DNA of 64,000 nt, from positions 3,716,763 through 3,780,762 of the forward strand of contig NC_050477.1 of assembly GCF_013373865.1 (NCBI RefSeq), given 5' to 3'. Every line of letters begins with the position of its first letter. Within the stretch, counting starts at the first letter, position 1. Shown in pieces: positions 24,301 through 38,322 of this stretch. The translations under genes and the position numbers were made by a program. A model generated the notes under the pieces. That model was not told where the DNA came from and did not search any database. It worked only from the letters and a program-made list of their open reading frames with translations. The DNA is from Monomorium pharaonis (taxonomy: Eukaryota; Arthropoda; Insecta; Hymenoptera; Formicidae).

Positions 24301-27194
24301 CCTATCGAATCGTCAGATCTACGTAGGACGACGAGGTTTGTCGACGTCGCGATTTGTGGCCACACACAAAATTACATGGCGGATCGAATTATGTAACTCG
24401 GGGCGCAGGCACGAGGAATCCCTCTTTATAAGCCGCCCCCGCGAACTCATTTCCGCGACTACAACGCGCTGAATCACGGATATGGCGAATGATGCGAAAA
24501 GTTTCCTTACCTGCCTCTCAAGGAGCATCCGGGAATTGTTTTTCTTCCATCAAGTATTTCTGCTCGAATTTTCCGTCTTCGCCCTTAAGTTCCGCGAGTA
24601 AAAGTTGAAATTACGAAACAGGGGTGCACGTCTCGAGTATGAGGGGTGTAAGATTCGCAGGAGAGAAATTCCACATCTATCGCGGAATCACGACAGAGGT
24701 ATAACGTTGGTATTCGTAATCAGCGAATAACTTACGACCCCGCGTGTATATGGTATAACGCGATTTATTACATTAAATTTATCATATATCAAAACCATTC
24801 CGCGAATATTAGCGTTTTCGGTGTTTGAATTCCAACTGGAGCAATGCATGTCGCTGCAACGTGTGCATGAATTCCCCATTCAGATTCGCAAGATTCCTCC
24901 GTGAAATAACGCGGCTAATAGCCGACTCGGTGCGATCATCGCACCGAGACAGCATGGTGGCAGATATCAAACTGCCGGAATTGCTTGCTCCACGGTGTAT
25001 TGATATTCAACGGGCGTCTGCCTGATAAAGCGTCGAGTGGAATATTCAATCAAGCGTGGTGGCGAGAGGGTGAGCAGGAACGGGACAGGGGAGGGGCGCA
25101 CCCGTCTTGCCGACCAGATGCTGTGCGACGACTAAGGTGGAAGACGGTGATGTTAAAAGGAGGTGAGGATCACGAAGAACCGTGGATGGCGAGCGTGTTG
25201 ATCGACGCTGCTTGCGCATTCCTGGCGAGGACTAAGGAATAACGTCGCTAAAGCGAAGGTAAACGATTCCTCGGCGTCAACGAGTTCACGAGGGGGATCC
25301 TTGGCTGGAGAAGTAATTCGATATAGAGAAGCGGCGCGTGCTCCGTTCTGATCACGTGGATTCTTTAGGTTCTTCCGGGGTATTACCCGCACGGAATCGC
25401 GACGAGCGGCCCGAGAGATTAGATGTGTGTTTAATGTGAAGTGTATTTCGCCCGAAAGGAAATGAGAGAGATCTCCTCGCCGCTTTTCCGTCCGATACAC
25501 CTCGCCTCTTAATGCTAACGCGCGTTAATTTCTCAGCAGAGAGAGAGAGAATCGTACACTTTTACTTATATAGTATAACGGTAACAATGTATTATCGTTG
25601 AGCAATTACACATTTGCTTTGCGTTAAACGGTAGGTACAAGTGTAACTGGTTCATAATTGCTCTTACACTTTAACAGTTAAATTATAAAAGCAATTCTGA
25701 GCCAGTTATGCAGAACGTACGGAGGAAAAATTACATGCGCGCGTGACATAACCAGTATTATATTTATTTTTATATCCTTTTTTTTTTTTCATTATCTGCA
25801 CGCAGAGAGAACAATTTCTTTGAATACTTTTTCTCCATTTGTTTGGATTCATTTGTTTTATTCAAATAACATAATGTTATGCGAAACATTATCTTTAAAA
25901 ACTGAAAAAAAAGCAATGTTTCATTGCATCAAATAGTATTATTAATAAATAATCCTATTTGTTTTCTTCAAACAGTTTTGTTCGACTATTCCAAAGCATA
26001 TATATTTCTTCCCTTTTAATAAATTTTAATAAATCTAAAGAAATCTTTCTTTCTGTGAGTTCTAAAAAAGGAAATATAAATTATTTCTTTGCTTTAAGAA
26101 CTGAAATACTTAAATATATAAATACACAGCTTATCGTTACGAACCTGAACGCCTCGGGTGAATTCGTTATTGCAGTAAATATGGACGGCGGAGAATTCCC
26201 TGACTTTGTCGAACTCGAACTTGATCTCAACCGGTTGGCCGCGGCTATCGTTCCTCCAGCCCACCCAGCCCTGGGCGCGATCGTTGTGCATTTTGAAATT
26301 ATCAGGCCCCGTTCTTCCGTCCGTCAGCTGACCCAGGCCACGGCGCAGCTCGCCGTCCCAGTGGCCGTCGTAGGTCGCGTCGAAGAATTCCCATCCGTTG
26401 CCTCTTTTATCGCCCTGGGGCATCGAATAGGACACCACGCCGTCTACGGGAGGGAAAAGTCAAGATACGATTGTTGACCCTCCTATCGACGATACTGTCC
26501 TTTGATTTGTTCGAAAACAATCATACGACTCTTTCGATTTCTTAATGATAAATGTATGAGAATATACGTTGTAAAATAAATTCAACTTTTTAAGTGATAA
26601 GTACACGACTAAATAAAAAAAAAAAATGAAAATAGCTCACGCAATTATTTGATAAATATAACATTAATCTAAATCATGTATATTTTTAGTTGCACTAAAA
26701 GAGTACAGGAAAAATGATTGATACTTTTTCACACTTTGGACTCACATTCGATCATTTAAGCTAGTTAGGAAACAAACTGCTCGTTCAAGCGCGTTTGTGC
26801 GTTTGTTCAGCTGCCTTATAGTCTAACACGCGTACTAATGATTTACCACATTTCCGGCATTGAGAGGCACCTATTCGACGCCCGTAGCTAATTCGATTTC
26901 CGGGCGAAAACGGAATTATACGAGCAAGATTTTGAAAAGCAAATTTGCTCTGGGCACGCCGGTATCAGGGTTAATGGACAGCCCGGCGGACCGGTGTACC
27001 GGTCCGCGGCAAGTTTCACGAAAATTGGCGAGTGCAAACAGCTTACCGCTCCAGTAACACCCGTAGAGCTCGACCCGCATGCAAACCGTCCGCCTGTGAT
27101 AGCTGTAGGGTAGAAAACGGATCTTGCTCGCCCACAGAGGCGGCTCCAGCTCGTGCTTGGACTCCAAATACGTGTTCGTGTTACCCTGTATTAC
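16459..27194 (-). CDS. Ddr: Discoidin domain receptor (Ddr), three extracellular exons only
   Basis: Ddr proteins are collagen-binding receptor tyrosine kinases. Exons on the - strand in transcript order: 27194-27047, 26443-26145 and 16666-16459, with compatible phases and GT-AG sites (donors GTAAGC, GTTCGT, GTAAGA). Exon one encodes the end of the discoidin domain (LEPPLWASKIRFLPYSYHRR, then VCMRVELYGCYW). Exon two is the start of the discoidin-like domain (DGVVSYSMPQGDKRG, LGQLTDGRTGPDNFK, GWVGWRNDSRGQPVEIKFEF). Exon three continues it (ITIKLHHRVGKFVKLRLHFS, DRWIMVSEVTF). The signal peptide, the first half of the discoidin domain, the transmembrane segment and the kinase are absent from the readable sequence. 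The second intron is 9.5 kb. The order of conserved blocks matches vertebrate DDR2. Confidence 0.88.
16773..16798. repeat. Small perfect hairpin (11-bp stem, 4-base loop)
   Basis: TTTTTGTGTTG, loop GATT, then CAACACAAAAA, in the Ddr intron just upstream (in transcript order) of the exon at 16666. No function can be assigned. Confidence 0.6.
17214..17403. mobile_element. Relic of the CACTGATAGAAAAAT MITE family
   Basis: The stretch 17294-17403 (GGTTATTATTGCCAATATTG, then TTTTACTATGCAATTGTAG, ending ACATATTTTTCTCAT) aligns with the right half of the MITEs at 38323 and 61415. The left half is poorly preserved, so the left boundary is uncertain. Confidence 0.5.
17404..19940 (-). other. Ddr intron, CpG-rich part
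   Basis: GC content and CpG frequency rise sharply from about 17.5 kb. A short TG run is at 18869-18888. Open frames on both strands are short and overlapping, and none resembles a known protein. The segment lies inside the 9.5-kb Ddr intron. Confidence 0.5.
19941..20785. mobile_element. Degenerate 845-bp foldback element in the Ddr intron
   Basis: The left arm (19941-20090) contains AATCTGAAAAAAATTTTG, TTGGACC, CAAAATAATTATGTAAGACG and CTCTGGGAAAAATA. Their reverse complements occur in reverse order on the right: 20372-20403 (TTTTGGGAAAATTATTTTTC), 20455-20477 (GAGCGTCCTACGTAATTATT) and 20697-20785 (GGTCCAACAAAATTATTTCA). The right arm is broken up by insertions. A 70-codon frame in the left arm is part of the repeat, not a gene. 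Confidence 0.6.
20786..26144 (-). other. Ddr intron, remainder
   Basis: Mostly GC-rich, CpG-rich intron. It contains a GA microsatellite, TATA-like strings near 21834 and 22080 without a matching initiator, C-poor A/T runs near 23190, and a strong - strand donor (CAG, GTAAGG at 24510) following a short open stretch. No protein-coding exon is convincing. Confidence 0.5.
21271..21355 (+). repeat. GA-rich microsatellite
   Basis: A (GA)n run interrupted by AAGAAAGAA, then GGGA units. Frames of 69-109 codons here (Arg-Glu or Leu-Ser repeats) are artefacts of the repeat. Confidence 0.95.
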
Positions 27195-30100
27195 CTGAAA
27201 GCACAGAAAGCGCCAGTTCAAGTACAGGACAATTTCAGTTTTCGGTCCGGCACGGCGTTTGAGCTTTACCAGACCGGTCGGCGCAAGTCTCATTAGCTCT
27301 CTTTCTGCAACGGCGTTACATTAACTTTGACCAGTCGGGATATTTGAACACGTGCGCCGTTCCCCCGTTTCTATCGCGCTTTTTGTACCGCCATATCGGA
27401 CGATGCCGCCGATGCACGAGTGGCTCGTGGATGCAAAACAGCGGCCGACTCTTTTATGCGTATGTACATACCAACAGTTTGCGAGATAAGAATTTTTAAT
27501 ATACCATACATTTTCCAGCTGATAGCGCTAACTTCAGCGTGCTATCTTATGCATACGTAACAGGAAAGAAGTCTACGTTATCGATGAACTGTCTCGTGAC
27601 GACCGAATCCTGCCGTCGTAAATTTTGCTATGTTAATGAATTTATTATGTCCTTCGTCCAAATTCCACGTATAATGCCCTCAATCCGGCTAGTTGCAAAA
27701 AGTATTGAACGCCTTCTATCCCGCTTGGAAAGTCACGATTGTCTGGCAGTGGCCAGTGACATTTATACGTCGTCTGGACAATGCCTGCGCTTTAGCAGCG
27801 CGAAATGCCGCTTTCCTCTCCTTCCCTCGGACTTGAATATGTCCCGTCATAGAATGGACATTGCGTTCCACGGGATCAGACGGGGGCTAAGGACTAATTT
27901 CACCCTACATTCCACTGCATTAGGTCCGACAGAGACCGACGCGCGGAGAGACGGATAGAGAGAGAAAGGGGGATGCAGAGACAGAGACGCAAACGCGGAT
28001 GGGCAAATCGAGAAGGGACGAAGGGTTCATGACGGGCGTAGGCAGGAGAGTAACGCAGGGCGAGAGAGGGTTGAGTTAAACGTCCGCCGTCCGCATTCCC
28101 TGATCCCCGTCGAGGCAGCGAACGTGTTGCCGTCGTTGACGACGTCTCTCTCTCCTCGAGCGTGCTGGGGCGACGGTGCAATATTGATTCCACGTTGTGG
28201 GTTTATGAATAAAATAAGCGGTTTATCCGACGGCGGTGTGTAGGGTGGTGTACGGTGTACTGAGGGTGCGGGGCGTGCGGGCGAGTGGCACGGTCCCACG
28301 GGATCACGCGAAGTGGCGTTGCCCATGGTGAGCAGATAGCCCAGGTACGCTTATATACATAGGTACATACATGTGGTGCGCGCCCACATACACGTATATG
28401 CTGGGTTAGATGGTACATATTATACAGGGTGTATCGGAAGATATGCGTTTTCTCTTCTATAATTATAAACTCCCTCCGACGGGCTCCAAAGGTAACGTCG
28501 TGTCTTCGGCGTGGATCTCACGGCGTGGTTAATTACCGAGTCATTGGGCATTGAGAATTAAGCAACCAAAATGCAATTAGACGATGTAACAAAAGATCGA
28601 TTATAAAACTTAATGAGCGAGGTCTTTAATAATACAAGATAAAACGTTGCGATAATGGCAATTCATTCTTCCCCCCCCCCCCATAAAAAGTGATATATGA
28701 TTTGAAATTTACCAAATAGTTTTTAGTTAGAAAAAGACAATTCTTGATACACGCGTACACACATCTAAGCGCATTTTTTTTTTGTCACAATAGACGTAAA
28801 TGGTATACGTTCGCAGCTAAGTTCATAAACGTGTGAATGTACGGTTTTGTCGTGTAGCGATGAGAGCAACACAATCGCGCGACATAACGTTTTGCGGTAG
28901 GTACAACGTATTCTGCGCACGTCTCATGACCGAACGTACGTTCCGTGCCTTTAGCCTTCTACCACTTTTCGGTGCACCCATGCGCCGACCTTTACTACTA
29001 TACTACCGTCGCGTCGACGTGCCTATCGTGCGGGACCCTGTGTCAAGATACCTTAACCGTAATACCCCTTCGGGATGTCCTTGTGGACTTATGGACTAGT
29101 ATGGCTATATGTATCCGCAGGCTAAACAGATGACCTATTTTCACCTTGTTCACATATCAGCTCGGATTTTTTTCCGGTTTGATTTTTCTCAGCTCGCGAT
29201 TGTTACTTTCTAATGAGACGCTTCTATTCAGGCTCCACAATTTTTGGAAAATACTATTCGCCCATTCTCGAGTCGCTGGCGTATAACCAACCCAACCTGC
29301 TTTCGGCACACATATAGAGCGGAGTTCAATTACCGAGACGTAAAAGCGTTTCTTGGGTTTTCACTGGCAACCCTTGCTTCTACCCTCCAGGTTCGCGCTA
29401 CCGTTCCCTTCTTCCAGAAACAGACACTTGGAAAGTACTCCCAGAGGCGCGCCCTTACCTCTTTACCAACGGATAGCTTACTGCACCCTAGGTGAAAAAC
29501 TCTTCGTGTCCGGGGGTCGATTCTTTCTCATTTTATGGCAACCAGGGACCTATTTCAGCTGCGCGCGTTATGTTGCTGCCGGTTCTCACAGCACAGGGTA
29601 GCGTCAAGATCTTGCACCCCTGATAGTTAACAGTACGTATGTGTGTTCACAGAATAGAATGAGTATTTGAGTGCATCTATTTGTGCAAAATGAGATAATA
29701 TTAAGATTAGACTACAGATAATTGGCAATCCAAAATGTCAGAAACAAATAAAAATTTATATTCATTGTTACGTCAATATTTTTATTGCATTGCTTGAGTA
29801 ATTAATTAATAAAAAAATATGAAATAGTTCGGATTTTGTCAAAATGTCTCATATATGTATGACAATATTATCAATCGCGAAATTAACTGGGCTGCAGCAA
29901 ACTTGATTATAATATGTGTAATATTAATAACATATATAATCATTCTTGTTTTATATCGTACTATTAATTTGCATTAGATTGTTGATTCATGAGCATAATT
30001 ACCATTTTCACGAGCTATTAATCATCTAATCATCATATGTAAATCGTCGAATTAAATGTGCTTCATCCTGGCGCCATTACACAAATGCACAATGATTTAT

Positions 30101-33100
30101 GATATGTGTACATGGGACATTATACATCATGATATTTGTATGTATTATTTAAAGAGCCATTCAATGTGATACGCAATTATTAATTTGTATTATCCTAATT
30201 GCGAGAAAAAGATTTCGAAAGTTCAATGGTAATTCGCGTCGATACACGATATTGCAGGTAATATTTGCGTGTATTTCCATCGTAATCTCCTGTTTCTTTT
30301 ATTTTCACCCTTCGTGTCTGCACGCGACTTGCTGCGTGTTCATGAAGGTCGAATGTTAAACAACGGTACTATGGTTTGTGTAATTGTCTTAGGACTCTTA
30401 GAGAATGTTCAGGATCTTGTGGCCCGCATGGAAATGTACATATTTAATTTTACGTTGTACAGAATAGTAGATAATAATTCATGAATTTTACGTAAACTGA
30501 TTAGAGACCGTGTTTCTACACACAGATCTATCATTTTATTATTAAAAAAAGCGGTTACTTAATTTTAGTCTTCTTTTTTTAATGGTTATCTTTACAAAGG
30601 ATATTTTCTGATGACTTGATGAGTTTTAAAATACATCCATATTATTCACTTAAAACAAGTATTTACTTAAATTTATTTAAAATAAGCTTTCTGTACACAT
30701 TGAAAAAAATATTTTAACATAAAACTGTAAATTACTTATTTCGAACATTTCATAAGTTTATATATCAGCAAGTCTATCATAAGTTCGTTACATTATGAGT
30801 ATCAAATCTATGCGAAATATATTCTGAATCTTAGTAATTTAATACTTCAATTAAGAATATTAAATAAAAAATACAATTTGCCTACTATTCTGATTTTTCT
30901 ACGGTGAAATTTTGTAATATTCTTTAAAAGAGTATAAATTGCTTTTTATGAGTACATAACAACGAATTTTCCTAAAATTTATGATGAATATATTTAAAGA
31001 CAATTATTAAGATAATTATTTGTAAAAGACAACCGTTACTTGCTAAGAGAAAAAAATAAGTAATCGTTTTTCTAAACGGTATTTATATTAATTGATATTT
31101 TTCTGTACAAATAATAAAAAATATATAATTACGTACATACAAAACAATAAGTAAATATATCATTAAATCTCAAATATCTGCTATATTATAAATTATTTTC
31201 AAGCAGAAATTTAATAATTGGAACATATTGTGAGCGTTGATAAAATACAGTGTAAACATTAGTATAAAATGTATGAGAGAACGTGCAGTTAGATGAAACG
31301 TAAGACGCTTTTCTATGTCAGAATTAAGGAACGTCGACGGAACAGAAAATGAAAACAGCGAGCCATTTTGCAAACGAATGACAACCGGATGACGTGACCG
31401 AGCACGAGATGGGACATCTGTCGGCTCTTATACGTCTATCGTGTTGCACCGGCGTTGCAAAATTATGCAGCTGGCACTTTCTCGAGACGGAAACAAGTGC
31501 ACGGCGATGGTGGAAAGGAGCGTGCACAATGTAAAAGAGTCAAGATGCAGCAGCCCGATGCAACTTTATCGTGACGGCTTCTTCAAATCGTAATAGCTGC
31601 ACGCGCAGTTTACGGCGGAAGTGTATCTCGTAAATATGCATCTCCGATGACGTCACGATCGAAGTGCATTTCAAGGATGCTAGATGCGGTTATAAACTTT
31701 CTAAATTCAGACTCCCATTTAGGAAGTGAGTCGCTTTCGCGTCTTGCCTCCGCGAGACTTTATCGCGATCGTGACGTAAGAAAAGTTGGTCGTTTCAATT
31801 TTTTCACGTATCCGTAAATATAATATTTAGAGCTGTTCGAAAGTGGTAAAAAAAAAATTTCAAAGAGACAGGGAATTTTAGTTCGATGCGTTAGTCCCAT
31901 AAGAAAAATAGTCTGTATTTATTCGAAATTTCTCGAGTTTTCAATATAAATAACATTTCTCTCTTCTATTTGATAACTCATTTCAATAAATATTATTCCA
32001 ACCTTCCCAATATTCTAATTTTCAATATTTCTCTATGCAACTTTTTATAGTGTATTAGCTAATGTTCTGTGACGGTTGGTTACGGTTTTGGACGTTTTGG
32101 CTGGCAGCGAAAGAGGTTGACGAAAAAATTTGGTGAGCCAAGCGAACCGCGCTCTTCTTCCTCGTGTGCGATTTTGAAGTGTTCATAACTTATGCCCGTG
32201 TTCGTTTTTTGCCTGTCGAAGCGCCGTATAAAACGAATTTATTGCGTCGGCGCATGCATGTCGTGGCGGTGGCTGCCTCCGCGAATATTTTCGTGCACTT
32301 CTCTTGAATGACGCTATTGGAATTTCGTTCGTCGATGGGCCGATATTTTTAGGACGTCCTACCTATTACCGATTATGGTTCTACTACTTCGCTTCCATCG
32401 AACTTTTATTCGCAAAAAAATATTCTCTTTTTTTTTAATAAATAAAACATGTGTGTTGCTTTGACGATATATGTATAATTCGATTCGGTTTTCTCAAAGT
32501 AAAGAGAAAAATTGCTCGTTTGAATGGAGATATTATTATATCTCGTGTTTTCCTTACATTCTCCATCATAAACTTCTTATCTTTTGCATCTTAAAATTTT
32601 ACGTTTATAGGAAATACTAAAGGAGATCTATAACATCGCGAATCTCGCGAAAACTGCGCGAATAAGCCCCTTAAACGTTATATCTATAATTTAATTATGA
32701 TATTCTTATAAAAGATGTCTTATATCGAAACCTTATCTTCCGTCAAGAATGTAATAAAAATAAGAGGCCATTTCAGAGAAAGACTACCAGCTCGCCAGTT
32801 GACTCTGACTGTGCAATCTCCTCTCTGGTGCGGCCCTACTTCATATTCCTCTCGAAAATTCATGCCTACCTTTATCTACTATTAAATCTGTCGGCCTTGA
32901 TGTGCAATAAAAGCGGAACGTTAATGCCCGCCGTTATCGCGATGCGAGTTATTACGCGATATCGCGTACGCGGGACATATCACAGTCACCGTCTGATCCA
33001 GCGCGTAAGCTCGCGTATCTCGTTTCGACGACAGAGCCATTGCTCTCGCATCAACACATCAACCGGGGGGGCCCTTGGTTACACTTACAATTGCGATTAT

Positions 33101-36100
33101 ATACACACACGTATGCCGTGAAGCGCGTGAATTATACCGGTGGACGCAGAGTGCGTTTTGCTAATGTCCCTGGTTTCCTGTGCGTGCGTCCATTACAACC
33201 GGCATCATCGCAGCGGCAATATCGCTCCGTTGTTTCCCTTATTTTTTTCCTCTCCCCCCCCCCCCGCCGCGTCGCGACTACCTAGAAACAGTGCGTGATT
33301 TACCGGGATCGGGCGTCGGGGATCAAGCGTCGGTTGCGTGTGCGTCTGCTATGTTCTGCACGCACGCACGCACGCATCTGTCTCCTCACACGCCCACTCG
33401 CGCGCACTTATCCCCCGACAATTATCGGATTTCCGCACGGAATTCCCCAGGTCGACCTTACGCGGGAAGGAAGGAAGGAAGGCCCGGCGAAGTCGGCTCG
33501 TCACCGGATGGGATAATGATGGATCAAGCGGCTAAAACCTACCACTTATACCTACCTACCGTCTACGAGCATCCCCCCGTGATCGTTGCTTTCGCGAAAG
33601 TTATCATTTCCTAGTCCGTGCTCTTTAATTATAGACGATTGGGCTTTACTTGGAAAATGAATGTATCACATAACCATAGAGCGATAACGTGTAAAAGTCA
33701 CGATATATAATGGTTGTTATGGAAGGAAATATTTTGCGGTCGACTTTGTATCGATTGACTTTCACGTTTGAATGAGCTAGAGAAGACCTTTAAATATTTA
33801 ACTTTAAGAAAACCTTGTATATCCAATTAACTCTAACGGAATCGTTACACTTCGTTCAGATTTAAGCTCTCAAGTCTTTAAGCTTGTTACGTATTAAAAA
33901 GAAATTCCACTATTTTATGATTAATGAATATTGATGGAAAATTATGGCATTTGTGTATATTGAGTACATCAAATCGAATGAAATATTTTGTACAATGTTG
34001 CGAGGGAATCGATATTACCCGCTTCATCGATAGCCAACTAAAAAAGCGTTATTCGTGTCGCGTTACTGCATGAACTTCCGTGATTAAGTGTCGTTTTAAA
34101 ATGTAACGCATAGAACACTCCGCGTTAAAATCTGGTGGAAAAAGAGGGTGACATGTCAGTTGCCGCGGGTCGTTGTACTCTGCCCAGGACCGTGATTAAG
34201 AGTCGTTTCAAAACTGATGGCATACACCGATATGTCGCTTCTTTGAATGTTAAATGGGGCTATTCTGATTAAGCATACTTTTTTTACGAGCGTTGTTTCC
34301 TAGATTTTTATCATTTTACATGAAAGAGAAATTGCAAATTCAATACTTGTCGTTTATGTACGCTCCCCCGTAATATCCTATTTTTGTATTATATTTTCGT
34401 CACAATCACGAGGGATATAACATACACCGGCATTTTCAGTTAGTTTCGCGAACGCTTTTTTTTTTTTTTTTTACGTTAAAGTGATTCGTCACCGTCGCAT
34501 TATTCCGGCGTGCTTCTCGAATGTGCTTTTTAACTTTTGACACCTATTAAAAGTAGTACGTCTCTTCTTAACTGCTTACGTCGCACTAAACAAGATAACG
34601 AGCTAAAAGGTAAAAAAGAGTTTCGAGACTGGAGGCGCGAGACGTTCATTAAAAACTATGGAGATGGCGGAAAAAAGTAAGTACAATAGTTTTTTGATGC
34701 ACCCTTCGCGAATCTATTTATGTACCTTAAGTGTGGTGCACACCTGCAAACATCATTGGCGAAAATCTCTGGTAAACACGTTATTAAAAATGTTTACCGA
34801 CGTGAACGAGGCTGCTTGTCGATTATTTTCAAGCAGTTTTCCAACGGTCCGCCAAGCCGTCCAATAATCGATAAGCGGTCCACGCTTTTTATTTTCGGTC
34901 GGGGATAGAAAATAAGATACAATAGTTGCGAACGGGAACATTTTTAACAACATAAGCTCGGTCAATTTGTGGATGTTCCTCTGGCGTATGTGCAACGACG
35001 CAACGTGCGGTCTGCAGGGAGTGGAAGATATCCATATGTTGTCTTCTTTGTGCAATGGACGGGATCTTTCGTTCTTTTTTATTTTTTTTTGTGACGTTAT
35101 CTTTTAGAAGATTACGTTTGTATTTTACTGCACTCGGAAAGACATATAATTTTAAATACGTAAACAGCGTAAACATTTCATTTATATTTTTCTTTTACCG
35201 ACTTTGACGATTCAACAGTTGGAAATATGTGAAAATATGGAAGATATACATTGCATGTATTTATTTGAAGATATCTGAACTATTTGCAAAATCCGCCAAA
35301 AACTATTTTTGGATAATGTTTGCTAATGATGTTTGAAGTTCAACGAGTGGATTTTGATACGCTGATTAAAAGTACGCCAATGTCGTACATAGAAACATGA
35401 AACGTTGACACTAAAAGGGTAATTAATGCTTTTGAGAAAACGTTTAACGGCAGAGTATGCTTGGGATAACGTAAGTTAAAAAAAAAATTAATTACGGATG
35501 TTGTCAGGAAATTAGAATTAGAAAATTAAGACCTTATCTACATAAAGAAAAAATGACTATTTTATAAAAAATGCCATACCTTGAATAAATAATATTTTCT
35601 ATATTATGTATACTTTCATTTAGTTGCTGGATGCATAATCCTTTTTATTGTGAGTTTGCTCCTAATTCTTTTTTTCAAACTCTCAGTTACGAAGTGTTTG
35701 ATTGAGATATTCCACTGAGAAAAAAACATTTGCTTATATTTTGTTAATTTTACAAAGCGTCAGTATTTTCAAACAAATTAAATTTATGGATATAGTGACG
35801 GCAAATAACATCGCAGTGGAAGCAATGTAATTTGTTGATTTGTAATTTTTGATTTGTTTCCGTAGCGACACAAGGAAACACTTTCGTAATAGAGACAAAT
35901 GCCGTTGATCCATTGGTGCGAATTATTTGTTCGAATAAATAAATCAAACAGATCTCTTCTGTTATTACAGCGCTTTTCGTTATATTTGTTTGGCATTATA
36001 TTTGTTATATAGGTTCTCGTAACAATGTCTTTCGTATTCCCAACGGATAAAGAAAGAACTAATGCGATTTGCATCGCAGACAGTGTATGATTTGTTAAAA

Positions 36101-37474
36101 TAACGAATGACGGGAAATAACAAATTGCAACCGCAATTTACGGATCTGTTTTCTCATCAAATCATCAAGTAACAAACCAATGTTTGTTCCGATAAGCAAA
36201 AACATTTATCTCAGTGTTCGACGACGGGATGCGGGACGCACGCACGTTGCGCTTAAAACCGGAACTACGGTGGAGAAAAAATTATCGTTTCGAGAGAACT
36301 TCTCTCTACGCGAGACGTAACCATTTCCTGCAGGCCGCGGACTGCGCAAGCTGCGGTGGCGGATTTAACTGCGCCGATTCTAAGAAAATCTATTTAATCT
36401 CCCGTCCGTCGATGGAGCACGGACGGTGGAAGCACGCCGCGTAGACTAATGAGAAGTGGGGTCGGTTTTTGACGTGGGGTATTTATTATTGAGACGAGCG
36501 CGTTAGAGAGCCGGTGGTAGGAGAGTCGGAAGGTGATGTTTCCTCTTTCTTCGCGGAGGGGAGGGGCCCGCGGGGGGTGAAAGACGCCGGAGAAAGATGG
36601 AGAGAAAGAGCGAGAGAAAGGTCGCGCCTCGAGCTTTAATTACCTCTGGCGGCCTTTTGAAGCTGGAGTGCCTCCGCCGTCTTTCGTTCTCCTCCCCCTT
36701 CCCCCTGCGTGACAATTATTATTAGCATTACGTGGTACTATTCGCGTCATTTCACGCTGGTACGCGCGTACGTACCAGCGACGGTGTGTATGCGACCCCG
36801 CTGCACGCGCACAGGCACATATACACACGTCAGAATACATTAGCGCTCCTCTCTTGTCCTCGAAATTGTTAAAGACCCCGCGGTTTCTTATCGCCCCGGC
36901 GCAGCGCGCGAGTCTTCGTGGAACGTTTTTTTTCCTCTCCTTCTCTAACCCCCCGCTCTCGGTCTCGCTCTTTCTCTCTCACGTCCAGGGTATCTCCCCG
37001 CAAAACCCTGGAAAAACTTCCTGCAGCGCGTGACACGGGAAAGGGAATATTTGCTGTCTCGGGTATATTTGCTGCGGAAGCAAAAATTTCGCTTCCTTCT
37101 GCCGAGCGTCTGCCGAGTTAATCTCATTTCCTCGTACAATAATTAATCGAATTTCTCTACACAACTACTTCGTGTTTATCCTTTGGAGGAAAGATATTTC
37201 CTTGATTTTCGTCGGTAAAATTTGTAATAAATCCGTTTGCTTTGTTATGCGCAACAGTTTAAGCAGCAAAAACGGAATATGAAATCTTCGTCTTCGTGCC
37301 AGAGCGTGCGTCAATGTGTAATAATTAATTGTTGACGATAAATAATCTCCAAGGAAATTTGCCAACGTGCCTGAAGATATTCATATCTGTATAGTGGCGA
37401 TTGGAACTCGGTCGCCTCTCTCTCTCTTTCTTTTCGGATGCAAATAAGATGCGGTGAGTCTCCTAAATTAATTC
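27195..37474. other. Region upstream of the visible Ddr exons, no gene recognised
   Basis: Alternating GC-rich (27.2-29.6, 31.3-33.6, 36.2-37.5 kb) and AT-rich (29.7-31.3, 33.7-36.1 kb) DNA. The missing 5' exons of Ddr should lie upstream on the - strand, so this may be Ddr intron or 5' region. I looked for the first half of the discoidin domain and did not find it. Runs of C at 28671-28682 and 33254-33264 and a CRE site at 31648 are the only distinct small features. Confidence 0.45.
31648..31655. promoter_or_regulatory. Consensus CRE palindrome TGACGTCA
   Basis: A full 8-bp CREB/ATF site, with a half-site (GTGACGTAAG) near 31771 in the same GC-rich block. This is sequence match only; one such site is expected by chance about every 65 kb. 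Confidence 0.3.
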
Positions 37475-37720
37475 TTAATCATTAATGGATTCCGTCGATA
37501 ACGAGGAAAAATGAATCGGGGTTAGTAATCGGATCGTGTTTAGTGATAAAGCGGTGAATAATCATGATGGGATCGAAGGGGCTACACAGGCGTTTGCATG
37601 AAATTACGCGGTTGAGCGCCGATGACGGTAGACAGCGTCTTCGGCATGTGCGACGAAGATGCAATCCTCTGGCGCATTAGCGCCGGTGCAAGCTGGCTAT
37701 CAATATTAACAAGATAGTAA
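37475..37720. repeat. Duplicated non-coding element, copy 1
   Basis: Contains TTAATCATTAA (37475), TGAATAATCATGA (37555) and a 47-bp block (37674-37720) beginning GCATTAGCGCCGG and ending CAATATTAACAAGATAGTAA. The same three blocks recur in the same order at 38749-38901. The 47-bp blocks align without gaps and differ at 8 positions. Confidence 0.6.
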
Positions 37721-38322
37721 TCGGATGCCAGATGTAGAGACACGTTCGATCGATAACGGATAACTGCTCTCGGGGGAGACAAATCGATAGGGCACTGAAA
37801 TGTCCCGTCGGCATCACCGCCGTCGTTTTTCCACCGATAATTGCGCCGCGAAATTTTACGCACGAGCGGCTTCCTTGCATTCCGCACAACGTGGGCGTCG
37901 CAAAAGGGTTAAGTACGTCGAGTTGATGAGGCCGTGAATAAGTGACAAGCCGGGATACGTTACATACACTCGAGAAACTGTGTGCGTCTCGCCGCGGAAT
38001 TTTAGATTCACGTCACGTTAGCACCTGTCCAATTACATCGCCATTAATCATTCGTTTAAGTTAATAATGTTTTCGATCGTTTTTCTCTCCCTGACACATT
38101 TTCGAAGTAATCGAATTAAGATGGAGCGCATATTAAACTGTTTGGCAGGAGGATCACCGAAAGATATATCAAAACCACTTCTGTTAAGTGGAGTGAAAGA
38201 GTGAGGACAAAAATGTATCAATCTATCCCTATCAACATCTATTAGATTCGTTTGAAAAGCGGGTTCGTTAATTCAGCGTAGGTCCATTACACACATGGAC
38301 CTAAATGCAAAATTCGAGCGTA

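Noticed and set aside
25959..26477. 172-codon open frame on the + strand
   Set aside because: It is the antisense of the Ddr exon 26145-26443, whose - strand frame clearly matches the family.
28419..28450. ACAGGGTGTATCGGAAG, similar to common insect transposon ends
   Set aside because: No partner end or coding remnant was found nearby, so it cannot be called an element.
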